Part shown: piece after piece, positions 24,195 through 33,845 of the stretch
How positions within the stretch are numbered: position 1 is the first letter of the stretch
How the letters are laid out: every line of letters starts with the position of its first letter
Origin: Hedera helix
Lineage: Eukaryota; Streptophyta; Magnoliopsida; Apiales; Araliaceae
DNA length: 64,000 nucleotides
Direction: 5' to 3'
Assembly (NCBI GenBank): GCA_947179155.2
Contig: OX359276.1
Location: forward strand, 47,796,953-47,860,952
Program-made: the position numbers and the translations under genes
The notes under the pieces: generated by a model
What the model saw: the letters and a program-made list of their open reading frames with translations, nothing else
What the model was told of the DNA's origin: nothing
Database searches by the model: none

Positions 24195-24806
24195 TCCCTC
24201 CGTTTCAAGATACAAGAGTAAATTTGACTTTTTAAAAGAGACATTTTAAAAGTCAAAATTGATGCAATTCATTTAAATTTTAAAAACAATATCGTCTACA
24301 ATAATTATATATATATTGACCAAGACTAAATGATTTCATTTTAATTCTGAATTTGAAAGTGTTAGAATTTAAGATCAAATAATATAATAATCACACATAA
24401 TATTAAATAAAAAACAGGAATAATAAGAATACACGATATGAGACCAAATTCTCTATAACAAAATTTTCATGTATCACTATTACGAGACTTATAATGATAT
24501 TTTTTAGGATCTATGGCGACGGTTTATCCCGTCGCCGTAGATCATAGTCCTATTCTATGGCGACGGGACAAATTGTCGCCATAGACTTTAAAAACCGTTG
24601 TTATAGGTCTCGTAACATAGATACAGATAAATTTTATTACAGAGGATTTGAAGCTCACACAATATACGCAAGTTCATCAATTTGGTTAGTTTTGTCATAA
24701 TAGCCATTAATTTAACCCGCAGAAGTATGAGCCAATTCCAACAAAAAAAATTTCAACTAACTTCCAAATGTCAAAATTGGATTTATATTTTGAAACCGAG
24801 GGAGAC
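24195..24806. mobile_element. Stowaway-like element in the RPL32 pseudogene intron, hosting a nested MITE
   Basis: The left end CCCTCCGTTTCAAGATACAA pairs with the right end, whose reverse complement is TCTCCCTCGGTTTCAAAATA. Inner sequence carries the TTGACTTTTTAAAA phrase seen in the PUB9 intron MITE. The palindromic CGACGG element at 24442-24654 sits inside it, so insertion order can be read: outer first, inner later. Confidence 0.6.
24442..24654. mobile_element. Palindromic MITE, family with CGACGG core (copy 2)
   Basis: Second copy of the element at 12351-12556. Ends GACCAAATTCTCTATAACAA and, by reverse complement, GCTTCAAATCCTCTGTAATA. The core contains GGCGACGGTTTATCCCGTCG and, about 45 bp later, GGCGACGGGACAAATTGTCG, which can fold on each other. 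Roughly 75-80% alike to copy 1 by eye. Confidence 0.75.
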
Positions 24807-24944
24807 ACACTGTTCCCAAAGAAAGCATTTTTTAAAATGAAACTTGCAAACAAACCTTTACAGAAAATTTCCAGTCACTATGGGGATCTTAAACTTCTTC
24901 ACGCGCTTCTTCGCCATCTTCTTGGTCAGTAATGGAACAGCCAT

Positions 24945-25960
24945 GGTTTCTAAGCACACACATAAAAATAAATAATCATTTGAGTATCAAGATTGGTTAC
25001 GAAGAAAAAAGCTACGCATCAAGGACATAAAATAAAATTCAAAGCAGTCGTCTTTGTCAATCAAGGTATTGAATTCAAGCAAGGGAATGCAAGGACAGGG
25101 CAAAATACATGTCAGCTAAAGCATTCACATGCGTATATTTATTTTAATGGCTTAGCAAAACCTACTGATCCTTATTGGGGGCCGGGGGATATATAAACAT
25201 AAGTGACAAATCATCAATAAGCTAGAGCTCGAATTCGATCATAACGTACTTCCGATGAACTGACAATATAATATATACATCATATATGAGCAGTAATTAA
25301 AGCTAAAACTGCCTATATTTGAGAATTAGTAAATCATATACTCATCCACTCCCAGGTATATGAATAAAAAAGAGTTTCAGACATGTTTAACATAAAAAAT
25401 AAGTGTAAATTCGTTGATTTTTAACGTCATTTGCCTTAATATTTTTATGTAATTTTTGTTATTATTTCCTCTTGACGTTCATCTTCCAACTTATCCTCAA
25501 CTTGTTTGAAACTTAGAAAAAGCAACAATAAAAAAGATGTTTCAAAAGTACAAATAATTGTACTCGTGTTTGAATTTATTTTTTTCTCAACATTTATTTA
25601 TATTTTTCTCGTGACTTTTAAATTTTAAACACACCTTTAAAATTAATTTAGTCTCTTAAGTGAGGTCATAATCCACTAATAGGATAGAGTTTCATGCTTA
25701 TTTCCTTCCTGAAAGATGTAACTTGTCAGGCTTCGTGACTAGTATGTTGTATACTACAAAGGGACAATTACATTTATTAGTACATTTTTAAAATATATTA
25801 CAATAAAAGTGTATACATAAAATATTTACAAAATTAATGCATCTTTAATATTTAATTTTCAAATTAATGCATTGTTATTCCTTTAATTTAGTTAGATGAT
25901 TTAATGGGTAGTTGATTCCAAAATTCAAAATTCAAATTATTTTAAAAATTGAAATAAAAA
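24945..25960. other. Spacer upstream of RPL32 pseudogene
   Basis: AT-rich sequence without recognisable genes; the former RPL32 promoter should lie at its left edge. Nothing further supported. Confidence 0.4.
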
Positions 25961-25999
25961 GTTATTGAAAAGTCAAATAAATAACACTATCTACCCAAT

Positions 26000-26169
26000 T
26001 GTTTATTTCTTCCTGCAGTATCACGTGTGTCATGAATGTATCTATATGTATCGTGGTGTCGGGGATGGTGGGCGTGGTTATGGTGGAAAGTTTCGAGGAT
26101 GTGGAAGAGGACACGGTTATCGTGGACGTGGAAAAGGCTATGGTGGTGGAGAAATTCAACAACAGTTTG

Positions 26170-26172
<3 letters not shown>
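26000..26172 (+). other. Glycine/arginine-rich open stretch, unrecognised
   Basis: One frame gives a short Gly-Arg-rich peptide (RGVGDGGRGYGG, then GRGHGYRGRGKGYGGG) that resembles an RGG-box coding tail and then runs into the (AT)n repeat. No splice context, start or homologous domain is visible. It may be a fragment of an RNA-binding protein or of a mobile element, or only biased sequence. Confidence 0.2.

Positions 26173-26248
<76 letters not shown>
26173..26248. repeat. (AT)n microsatellite
   Basis: About 76 bases of perfect TA dinucleotide repeat. Open frames reading IYIYIY across it on both strands are artefacts. Confidence 0.97.
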
Positions 26249-26250
<2 letters not shown>

Positions 26251-26429
26251 CACCTTCTTCTTCAAGGGAAAAGAAGAAGATGCAAAAAAATACCGTCAAT
26301 TCTTGTTATACCACTGTCAATGATCGGCGTTGTCATAGTGCTGTCAATGATCGGCGTCGTCATGGTGGTGTCAATGATGGTGTCAAGTCAATGGAGTTTT
26401 CATGTTCATGGTTGGATTTCTCAATTTCT

Positions 26430-27040
26430 CAAGATAACCAAACACTAATATGGAGGTAACCAATTCCTGAATTTAAGTAACCAGACAATAGTACGAAGGT
26501 AACCAATTCAACACGATGATCAATGAAAGACTGCACAACTAAATCTAGGTAACCAAACACTAGTATGGAGGTAACCAATTCCCGAATGTGTAGTAAATAG
26601 TTTTTGTTACATTTGTTTTAAAGGTTGGCTACCTCTGTATTAAGATTTAGTTACCTTTGTATTAAGGGTTTGTTACATTTATATTAAAGGTTGATTACCG
26701 TTGTAATAAAGGTTGGTTACTTTTGTATAAATATTACAAAGGTAATGAATTTAACACGATGATCAATGAAAGACTGCACAACTAAATCTAGGTAACCAAA
26801 CACTAGTATGGAGGTAACCAATTCCCGAATGTGTAGTAAATAGTTTTGGTTACCTTTGTTTTAAAGGTTGGTTACTTCTGTATTAAGGTTTGGTTACCTT
26901 TGTATTAAAGGTTGATTACCTTTATATTAAAGGTTGGTTACCGTTGTAATAAAGGTTGGTTACTTTTGTATAAATGTTTGATTAACTTTGTATTTAAGGT
27001 TGATTACCTTTTGTATTAAAGTTTTGTTATCTTTGTATTT
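26430..27040. repeat. Nested tandem repeats of GGTTACCTTTGTATTAA type
   Basis: Two levels of repetition. A roughly 20-bp unit (GGTTACCTTTGTATTAAAG and variants) recurs many times at 26618-26740 and 26850-27040, with the reverse-sense form GGTAACCAATTC around 26455-26585. A longer block of about 95 bp starting CACGATGATCAATGAAAGAC occurs at 26511 and again at 26755, so the whole set was duplicated with a period near 244 bp. It leads directly into the SDR fragment. Confidence 0.8.
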
Positions 27041-27108
27041 AACCAATGCAACTATTATGTACATGTATTTCTCTTTCTCTCCTCCGCTCAATTATTGGTT
27101 GCGAATCG

Positions 27109-27545
27109 ATTTTTAGACATGCCTTGAAGCACATGAAGGAAGGGAGTTCCATAATCAACACAACATCAGTGAATGCATACAAAGGAAATACAAAGTTGCT
27201 GGACTACACATTCACCAAGGCATCCGCTGGACTTGCACTTCAGTTGGTCGGCTAAGGTATCCGTGTGAACGGAGTTGCTCCCGGGCCGGTTTGGACTCCA
27301 TTGATTCCGGCATCATTCGACGAGGAAGAGTGTGTCAAATTTGAAAAGATTCGCCAAGTCGTGTCGGACAATGAAAGTCTGATCATCTCCTGTTTAACGC
27401 AAACCACCATTTCTCTCTCTTCAAAACAAAGAACGGAAAATTGTACGCTATTCAGGAGGAGTATGACCATCGATTATCAGTTTTCAAGTCTAACATGCGC
27501 CGCGCTAAGCGTAACCAACTGTTGGACCCCTCCACCGTTCACAGA
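27109..27545 (+). pseudogene. Fused fragment: short-chain dehydrogenase piece joined to RD19-type cysteine protease piece
   Basis: The first part (27109 to about 27341) encodes the middle of a glucose/ribitol-dehydrogenase-like SDR: HALKHMKEGSSIINTTSV, catalytic YTFTK, LALQLV, an in-frame TAA at 27253, then GIRVNGVAPGPVWTPLIPAS. A few codons are missing after the YxxxK motif. Without a spacer it changes to the N-terminal propeptide of a papain-like protease of the RD19/cathepsin-F group: KIRQVVSDNES, then in a shifted frame NHHFSLFKTKNGKLYA, EEYDHRLSVFKSNMRRAK and NQLLDPSTVH. Both pieces lack their catalytic partners, and the second has frameshifts. The direct junction of two unrelated host genes suggests transposon capture (Pack-type or Helitron) or repair-mediated filler DNA. 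Non-functional. Confidence 0.75.
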
Positions 27546-28790
27546 ATAATAACAATAATTATTATTTATTGTCCTCTTTTTGTAATTATTTTGTGGATAT
27601 ACTAATGTTGTAATTACTTTTTAATTGTTATATATTTATGTAAAGAACCCTACTACAAATAAGCTCTTGAAGGCAGCAGGCCCTTATTTAAAGTGATGAC
27701 TTATTTTGGGCTTATAGGAATAAAATTGGCTGGCAAGCTGTGGGCTGTAATAAGAGTGGCTCAAGCGTCAGGTTAGGTAAACAAATAAAGCATATTTAAC
27801 ACACAAAAAAACACATGTCCACCCACATATTATATTCTGCGTCATGCAGCGCTTCAATGCAAACTGCGAATATTAACCCTTTTTATTGAGCTATAAATAA
27901 AGCAAAGCCCATTACATAATATATAAATATATTGAGTATACCCCTTGTCCCCTAGCAATATAAATGAGACTTGTAACACCTCAAGTGGACATGCATGTGT
28001 TTGTTGGAACTAACTAAATCTAAAGCATACCCACTGGCCTGGCCACATATTTGGTTTTGTAAGGTGAGTGAGGTGAACTTGTAGTATTTGTATTAGGACA
28101 AGTTTACATATAAAATATTCAAACATAAAATTAAATATTATATTTATTTTAATTATTACTAAAACATAGAGTATAACATAAATTTTAATGTCATATCTAA
28201 TTTTTTAACGGTTAAAATAAATATAATTTTTAAATATTATCTACTTATACTTATTCTTTGCATTTTTGTGGTCATGAAGAAAAGTGCGGTTAATGCTACA
28301 CGCACATTCGATGTTGCTTTGACTTTATAAAAGTTTTATTTACAAATCAATTCCTAACCAGACATGGCATATACATAAACAAACACAATCAATTAATATG
28401 AAATTTACTCGAAATTCCATCTCTAATTAATAGTACGTATGCGAGCATCGCAAAAGTGATATATGGAGTATTTGTTCTTTCTTTCTTTCTTAGTACAAAT
28501 TTTGAACCAAAAACAAAGGGAAGTGCTAACTTTTGGAATATTGATCGTCAAAGATAATTGTAAAGTTGGAATTTACTTTTATATCCTTATTTTTAATGCA
28601 CATAAAAAGTCATAAATTAATTATAGTTTAGTGACTTAACTAACTAACTGGAGCTGAGTATAACAGAAAGACGAAAAATAAGAATATGAAAAAAGTAGTG
28701 TTAACTTTTGAAAGCATCTATCTACCTGTTTCATGCGAATAATTCCCAACATTTTGTTTCACATGTTATGCGCTATAAGCCTGCCTGCCT

Positions 28791-28792
<2 letters not shown>

Positions 28793-28821
<29 letters not shown>
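28793..28821. repeat. Poly-C tract
   Basis: About 29 uninterrupted C bases. The length may be inaccurate because homopolymers of this size are hard to sequence. Confidence 0.95.
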
Positions 28822-28822
<1 letters not shown>

Positions 28823-29287
28823 TAAGCAAAAGAAATTAATTCCACATAACGCTGCTAACGCTGACCCCTTCTCCCAAATCACACAAGATGCCACCTCATC
28901 ATTCAATTATTTCAAAACCTTAAAAATAAGATAAGGCGCAGAAAAGTAGTTTTGGAAAACACTCGAACCCATAACGAATTTATCGCTAAACCAACGTTTT
29001 GGAGGCCAGAATGACACACACACCCTCGTCCGTCTCATTGACTGTTTCATATTATGTACTGATAAAAATACTACGCATGTATTCATTCATTCATTCAGTT
29101 AAAAGTGAATTAGAAATAATTAAATTACAAACGATACCAATATACAAAATTAAGAAGAAAAAAAAAAAAAGAGATAAGGAAGGGAACATGAGATTTGAAA
29201 TAATAACTCTGATATATATTCTCACACCCAAGCTATATGTTCATCACAATTTTGTCACCAACCCAACTTGACCCGACCCGCCCTCTC

Positions 29288-29294
29288 TATAAAT
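29288..29294 (+). promoter_or_regulatory. TATA box of AIR12-like gene
   Basis: TATAAAT preceded by a CT-rich stretch, 62 bp upstream of the start codon; spacing fits a short 5' UTR. Confidence 0.6.
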
Positions 29295-29355
29295 CACCAA
29301 CACGTTGTGTTAATTTTAATGTTCTCGATCGATCTTTCCCTCTCTACAAACAATA

Positions 29356-30084
29356 ATGACATTTATTCTCCTTCTCCCATATTCGCTTCTCTTTCTAGCA
29401 GCGTTTTCTCTCTCATCGGTTCACTCACTAAACTGCACCTCACAGTCACAGACCTTGAAAAACAACAAACTCTACAAAAACTGCACCGATCTCCCAACCT
29501 TAAGCTCCTACCTACACTGGAATTATGACTCCTCCAAATCCTCTCTCTCCATCGCCTTTCTCGCCCCTCCCGCCAAATCCGACGGCTGGATCGCCTGGGC
29601 CATTAATCCTAACGGAACCGGCATGATCGGCGCTCAATCTCTCATCGCTTTCAAGAAATCCGACGGCTCTATGACCGTTAAAACCTATAAACTCATCTCC
29701 TACACTTCAATTGTTCCGTCCAAACTCTCCTTCCAAGTGTCCGATAGGTCTGCCGAATATTCCGACGGCCTGATGAAGATTTTTGCCACGCTGGCATTGC
29801 CGGAGAATACCACAACGGTGAATCAGGTGTGGCAGGTCGGTAGTTCGGTCGTCGATGATATGCCGGTGAAGCACGCCTTTGATCCTGCGAATCTGAATGC
29901 TAAGGGAAAGCTGGAGTTGGTGCAGGCGCAGAGTAACGGTACCACAGGTGGTGGCGGTGGCGGTGGTAATGGTACCGTCAATGGTACTAGCGCTGGAAAG
30001 CAGAGTAATAATGATTGGAGGATTAGCGGGACCAAAGTTGGGTTATATGTATTTTTATTTTTGAACGGAATTTCAGCCTTTTGA
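29356..30084 (+). CDS. AIR12: AIR12-like GPI-anchored DOMON cytochrome b
   Basis: A single exon encodes 242 residues. Residues 1-24 are a signal peptide. A DOMON domain covers roughly 40-190, with the two expected b-heme ligands: Met90 in NGTGMIGAQS and His173 in VKHAFD. A low-complexity hinge of Gly, Thr and Asn (195-220) with several NGT glycosylation sequons precedes a hydrophobic C-terminal tail (about 228-242), consistent with a GPI-attachment signal. AIR12 is an apoplastic-face plasma-membrane cytochrome b, reducible by ascorbate and linked to auxin-induced lateral roots and to redox signalling. The nearby minus-strand gene at 33846-35845 begins with a homologous DOMON exon. The frame is intact and the size is normal for the family. 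Confidence 0.93.
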   Translation: MTFILLLPYSLLFLAAFSLSSVHSLNCTSQSQTLKNNKLYKNCTDLPTLSSYLHWNYDSSKSSLSIAFLAPPAKSDGWIAWAINPNGTGMIGAQSLIAFKKSDGSMTVKTYKLISYTSIVPSKLSFQVSDRSAEYSDGLMKIFATLALPENTTTVNQVWQVGSSVVDDMPVKHAFDPANLNAKGKLELVQAQSNGTTGGGGGGGNGTVNGTSAGKQSNNDWRISGTKVGLYVFLFLNGISAF

Positions 30085-30234
30085 TGTTAGATTTTATTGC
30101 TGACCTATTAAATAATTATGGAATTTATGTGAGAGAAAATTTTGCATAATTAAAAATTTATCATATAAAAATAACAATTAATTCAGGGGATTAATTGCAG
30201 TATTTGAAAAACAGACGAGTTTTAATTTTTGTAT

Positions 30235-30284
<50 letters not shown>

Positions 30285-30865
30285 CTATATATCCCATAAG
30301 CTAGCTAGCTAGCTTTCAGTATTTGAAAATAGATGACTTTTAATTTACTTCATTTGTTAGCATGCATAAACTATTGATTCTCAATCAGCCTTTTTCAAAG
30401 CTCAATTTTAAATTTAAAACTTTTTTATTAGCATTTTAAAAATGAATAATAATAATCTTTATATTTTTAATATCTTCTTGCTACAATAATATCCAAACTC
30501 CTACGCTACACTTGAAGAAGAAAGTGGTCTACAATGGAAAAATTGATTTGATAGGGTGGAATGGAACTAGAGGAGGATTTTTGGCTACCGGGACTGTTTT
30601 TTATAACAAGAAATAAATTTATCTTAGTTATTTCATATTATTATTCCATAAATGAATGAGTAATTAGTATTTAGCAAAAAATAAACCAACATTTTTTTTT
30701 GCTAAATAAATTAAACCGACAGTTGCATCGGCTTCTTTCACCTATTTTATTTTTGGAAGAGAGAGAGAGCTTGCAAGGATGTTTTTAAAAGCTCTCTTTT
30801 TGTCTAAAGCCAACCTCAGCCATTCATCTTTCTTTCTTTACATGTGCAAGCCCTTGCACTCATCT
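30085..30865. other. AIR12 downstream spacer
   Basis: Holds the AIR12 3' flank and an (AAT)n microsatellite at 30239-30284, followed by GCTAGCTAGCTAGC. No gene recognised. Confidence 0.5.
30239..30284. repeat. (AAT)n microsatellite
   Basis: About 15 perfect ATA/AAT units downstream of the AIR12-like gene. Confidence 0.95.
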
Positions 30866-31632
30866 AGACATGTACAAAAAGTCTAGCATATGTAGTTTGG
30901 CCTTAATCTAGTTGATCTGGCCTGACCTGCAAATTTTAAACAAGTTATGATTTGAATGCAAAAGTCCAACCTGTCTAAAAGCTTGGTCATGTTTGGTCTT
31001 GACAAAAGTCAACCTCGATTTTTAGTAAAATGACATAAATATTAAACTAGAATACATTAAATACTGAACTATTTTTTTTCTCTCTCTTCTACCATATTAT
31101 ATTATAATATGATTATTGGTTTATGAGTGATCACTTGGTTCAAATTGGGGTGATGGTGATTTACAGATAACTCCATATTATATAATTATATTGTCATTAT
31201 AATTGTGGGTAATTTTTAATTTCTATACGGCAGTACTGAAAATTGTGAAGAATGATGATTTTGATTGACTTTTTAATATTTGATCCCCTTAATTTGTAAT
31301 TTTATATACGTTAGTATAAAAAAAAATCCTAGATCCTAATCAATTTTTTCCACCTGATATTATATTACAATACTTAATAGTCACTGACAGAGATAATCTA
31401 ATTCCTATCCGTGACAGGCGACTTCGCGGCTTCGTCATACTCTCTTTCTTTTCCTCCCTCCTTCTGTCTAGGTTTGGCCCGCAAACCTCAACATGCTTGA
31501 TTTTCGTTGAGAAATCTTACATGGCTTAACTTGCCGGCCAAAAAGTCAATGCTTGATTTGACCTGATCAACGACCAAAACTTGTCAAACTTAGGCTAGAC
31601 TGGTCCAGCTCAACCTGTTGTGCATATCTACA
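30866..31632. mobile_element. Decayed hAT element, relative of the one at 21.7 kb
   Basis: The left end TAGACATGTACAAAAAGTCT and the right end, whose reverse complement is TGTAGATATGCACAACAGG, match the termini of the hAT element at 21728-22619. Subterminal GGCCTG-like units are still visible but mutated to TGGCC/GACCTG forms (30895-30930, 31455-31620). The possible target duplication is CACTCATC against CACCCACC, the right side having been overrun by a CCCA repeat (31633-31662). It is clearly older than the intact copy. Confidence 0.6.
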
Positions 31633-33845
31633 CCCACCCACCCACCCACCCACCCACCCACCCCCTCTTGGCCTCTATTCCAACAGAGTGGCGCATTGCA
31701 TAGCATAAAATTACTACTCCATAAACAGCATATATAGAATTAACAGATAAATTGACCACCATGAAAATTTGTTCTTGGTGGTATTCATGTGACATGTCAT
31801 ACTCAAGTTTGGTTATAAAGTCATGCGCCAGAACGAACGACATAATATTTGACAATAAAATAGTAAAATGTTTAAATTATCATCCATGAAAATAATAAAA
31901 AAATTATTAATGAGCGAATATATCTATAATCAAATTAACTATGCAGTATGTCACAACTTTCTTTCCCCTTATTATTAAAAGGTGTCAAGTAAGAACAGAT
32001 ATATGATTTTTGTTAGTTGGATGATAATAAGCCAGCACTTTCTGATGGGCTGCTTGATACCTCATCCATATATTTATTTATTAACGCCGCCATGGTATGC
32101 GGGTGACGCCATCAATGGTTTTACCTCAAGGATGAGACTCTGTCCCAAATTGTGGTTAAAGCTCCCCAAATGTAGGCAAACCCTCCAACAAATGATTTTT
32201 TAATAAAAGTTAACCAACTTTTCACAAATTTCTTCTTTCATCCTTAAGTTTAAATATGTTTCTATTTGGTCCTCAACTCTAAAAATTAAGCCTTTAAAAT
32301 TGTAATTTAACATATATAGGCTAGTATAAATAATGAATCCATATATATCTCACGCAGGATTGCAGGTGGAACACAAGTTGCATGAGCTCTAGTCTAGTTT
32401 ATTACTATAATGGCTTATATATTACAGGCTTGATATATTGTTCATAAACTAAAAGGTGACAGCCGGCGGCGGTGAAGCCACACTCATTGGCAAGTTAAGA
32501 AATTAATTTGATGGAGTCAAGTGGGTAAGTTAACAACTTGTAACTTTAGTCTGTTGTATTTAGTGCCCCTGTTCCAATATGAGGGCCCATACGAATTTTA
32601 TCAAAAATAACAAATATTCGAATTAGTTAACTTCAGAAAATGAGACTTTCATTTAATATAGTAACTCCTATTGCTGCCTGGTGTAGAACCTCAACCAAAT
32701 TAGGTGGTCCAGTGATTAAAAGAGTTCCAACTTGATTGAACTGGTCTATTAACCAGCCAGCCAGCCCATTTATGTCTTTGGTCATCCCAACATCATTCAT
32801 ATGATAAAAAAAAATTGTGTTCATGTTCAGAATTTATGATATATGTAGTTGTATAAGGACTGAAATGTGTCTTAACCAACCGGAGATTATGCATGCGTTC
32901 TGGACATTAACCTTAGGTTTATTTGTTTATAGATTAGACAAATCATAATTTCTCCTTAGCTAGCTAGCTAGCTAAGTGTAAAGGTCATATATGGTATCCA
33001 AGGTGATTATGATCATATTCAAAAAAGAAGTTATAATAACATGACAGGACAGCATAATTAGTGACCTACCTTGGGTTTCCATCAAATTTCACTAAAAAGA
33101 ATAATATTGCGTGGTGTCGTTTCTTAGTGAGATGCTTTTAATACAATTATAAAGACATCATACATACACCTTCTGGGGAAAAAGAAGAGAATAAAGATAA
33201 ATGTAGCTATCCTAGCATGCATGTGGGAATCCTAGCTATAAATTTATAAATAAAGCTACTTATTAACTAAATGACCAGAAAAAGGAAGGAAACAAAAACA
33301 AAGTAGTTCGTGGGATCATATTTCAAAGGTTCTTTGGAGAAAATGACACTATGACTTGCTAATGGAAATCTGGGAAGTACATATAAATTGGATCAAATAT
33401 GTTCCTGGCACAATTATTAATCTAAAATTAATAGACTTCCTTCCTATCACAGCATTTCATGATTAAAAGATACTCCAGATATTTAGACCCACCATAATCT
33501 AGCCAAGCTTAAATAGTCCTAGCTAGTGAGGTCTTTTGTTGCATCAATGCTTATGAGGAGGCATGTGCACCTCAGATACTTAACAACAGAGTTTCCTATA
33601 GCTCCCAGACCATTCGTCTTTTACAGAACATATGATGAACAACAAACTTGGGTATCAATAATGATAAATTAATTAATGGTGCCACTCACAACATTTTATA
33701 ATTACACATTGCAAAACATTCATTTTACAGAAGATGAATGAATAATCAACATCTGAGAGGGGCACGTGAACCAGAATAAGAATTTGCAAGGAAGACTCCA
33801 CTTCCAATCAAATTGTTGCCTGCCTTCTCCGTTGAGGTAACCATC
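31633..33845. other. Spacer between hAT relic and DOMON-b561 gene
   Basis: AT-rich with a (CCCA)n repeat at 31633-31662. The open frame at 32633-32824 (minus) shows no recognisable motif. The right edge is the 3' flank of the cytochrome b561 gene. Confidence 0.4.

Larger units (their letters stand above)
22937..24944 (-). pseudogene. RPL32: Broken ribosomal protein eL32 (RPL32) gene
   Basis: Three exons on the minus strand match cytosolic 60S ribosomal protein L32. Exon 1 (24944-24856) begins MAVPLLTKKMAKKRVKKFK, then shifts frame: one base is missing where the family has RPQSDR, and the tail PHSDWKFSVK continues in another frame. Exon 2 (23308-23181) reads ENWRKPKGIDSRARKFKGVT, then NIGYGSD, then jumps to LKILMKHNR, lacking about 16 residues of the family's HYLPNGFKKF region and one Arg. 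Exon 3 (23066-22937) reads RTYCEEMAHNVSTQK, a TGA where an Arg codon is expected, then EIVERAAQLDVVVTNKLARL and RSQEDE. Splice sites remain GT-AG. Three independent lesions make a functional product very unlikely. Intron 1 hosts nested MITEs. Other intact L32 copies presumably exist elsewhere. Confidence 0.9.
27550..29355. other. Spacer and AIR12 promoter region
   Basis: No gene seen. Contains a run of about 29 C bases (28793-28821) and an A-rich stretch at 29155-29170. A TATAAAT box lies at 29288-29294, 62 bp before the AIR12 ATG, and is a plausible core promoter. Confidence 0.5.

Noticed and set aside
25987..26265. Open frames with IYIYIY repeats on both strands
   Set aside because: Produced by the (AT)n microsatellite.
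29823..30035. Minus-strand open frame with a polyproline run
   Set aside because: Antisense of the AIR12 glycine-rich hinge.
32633..32824. 63-codon minus-strand open frame
   Set aside because: Reads plausibly in places but no recognisable motif, splice context or neighbour supports it.
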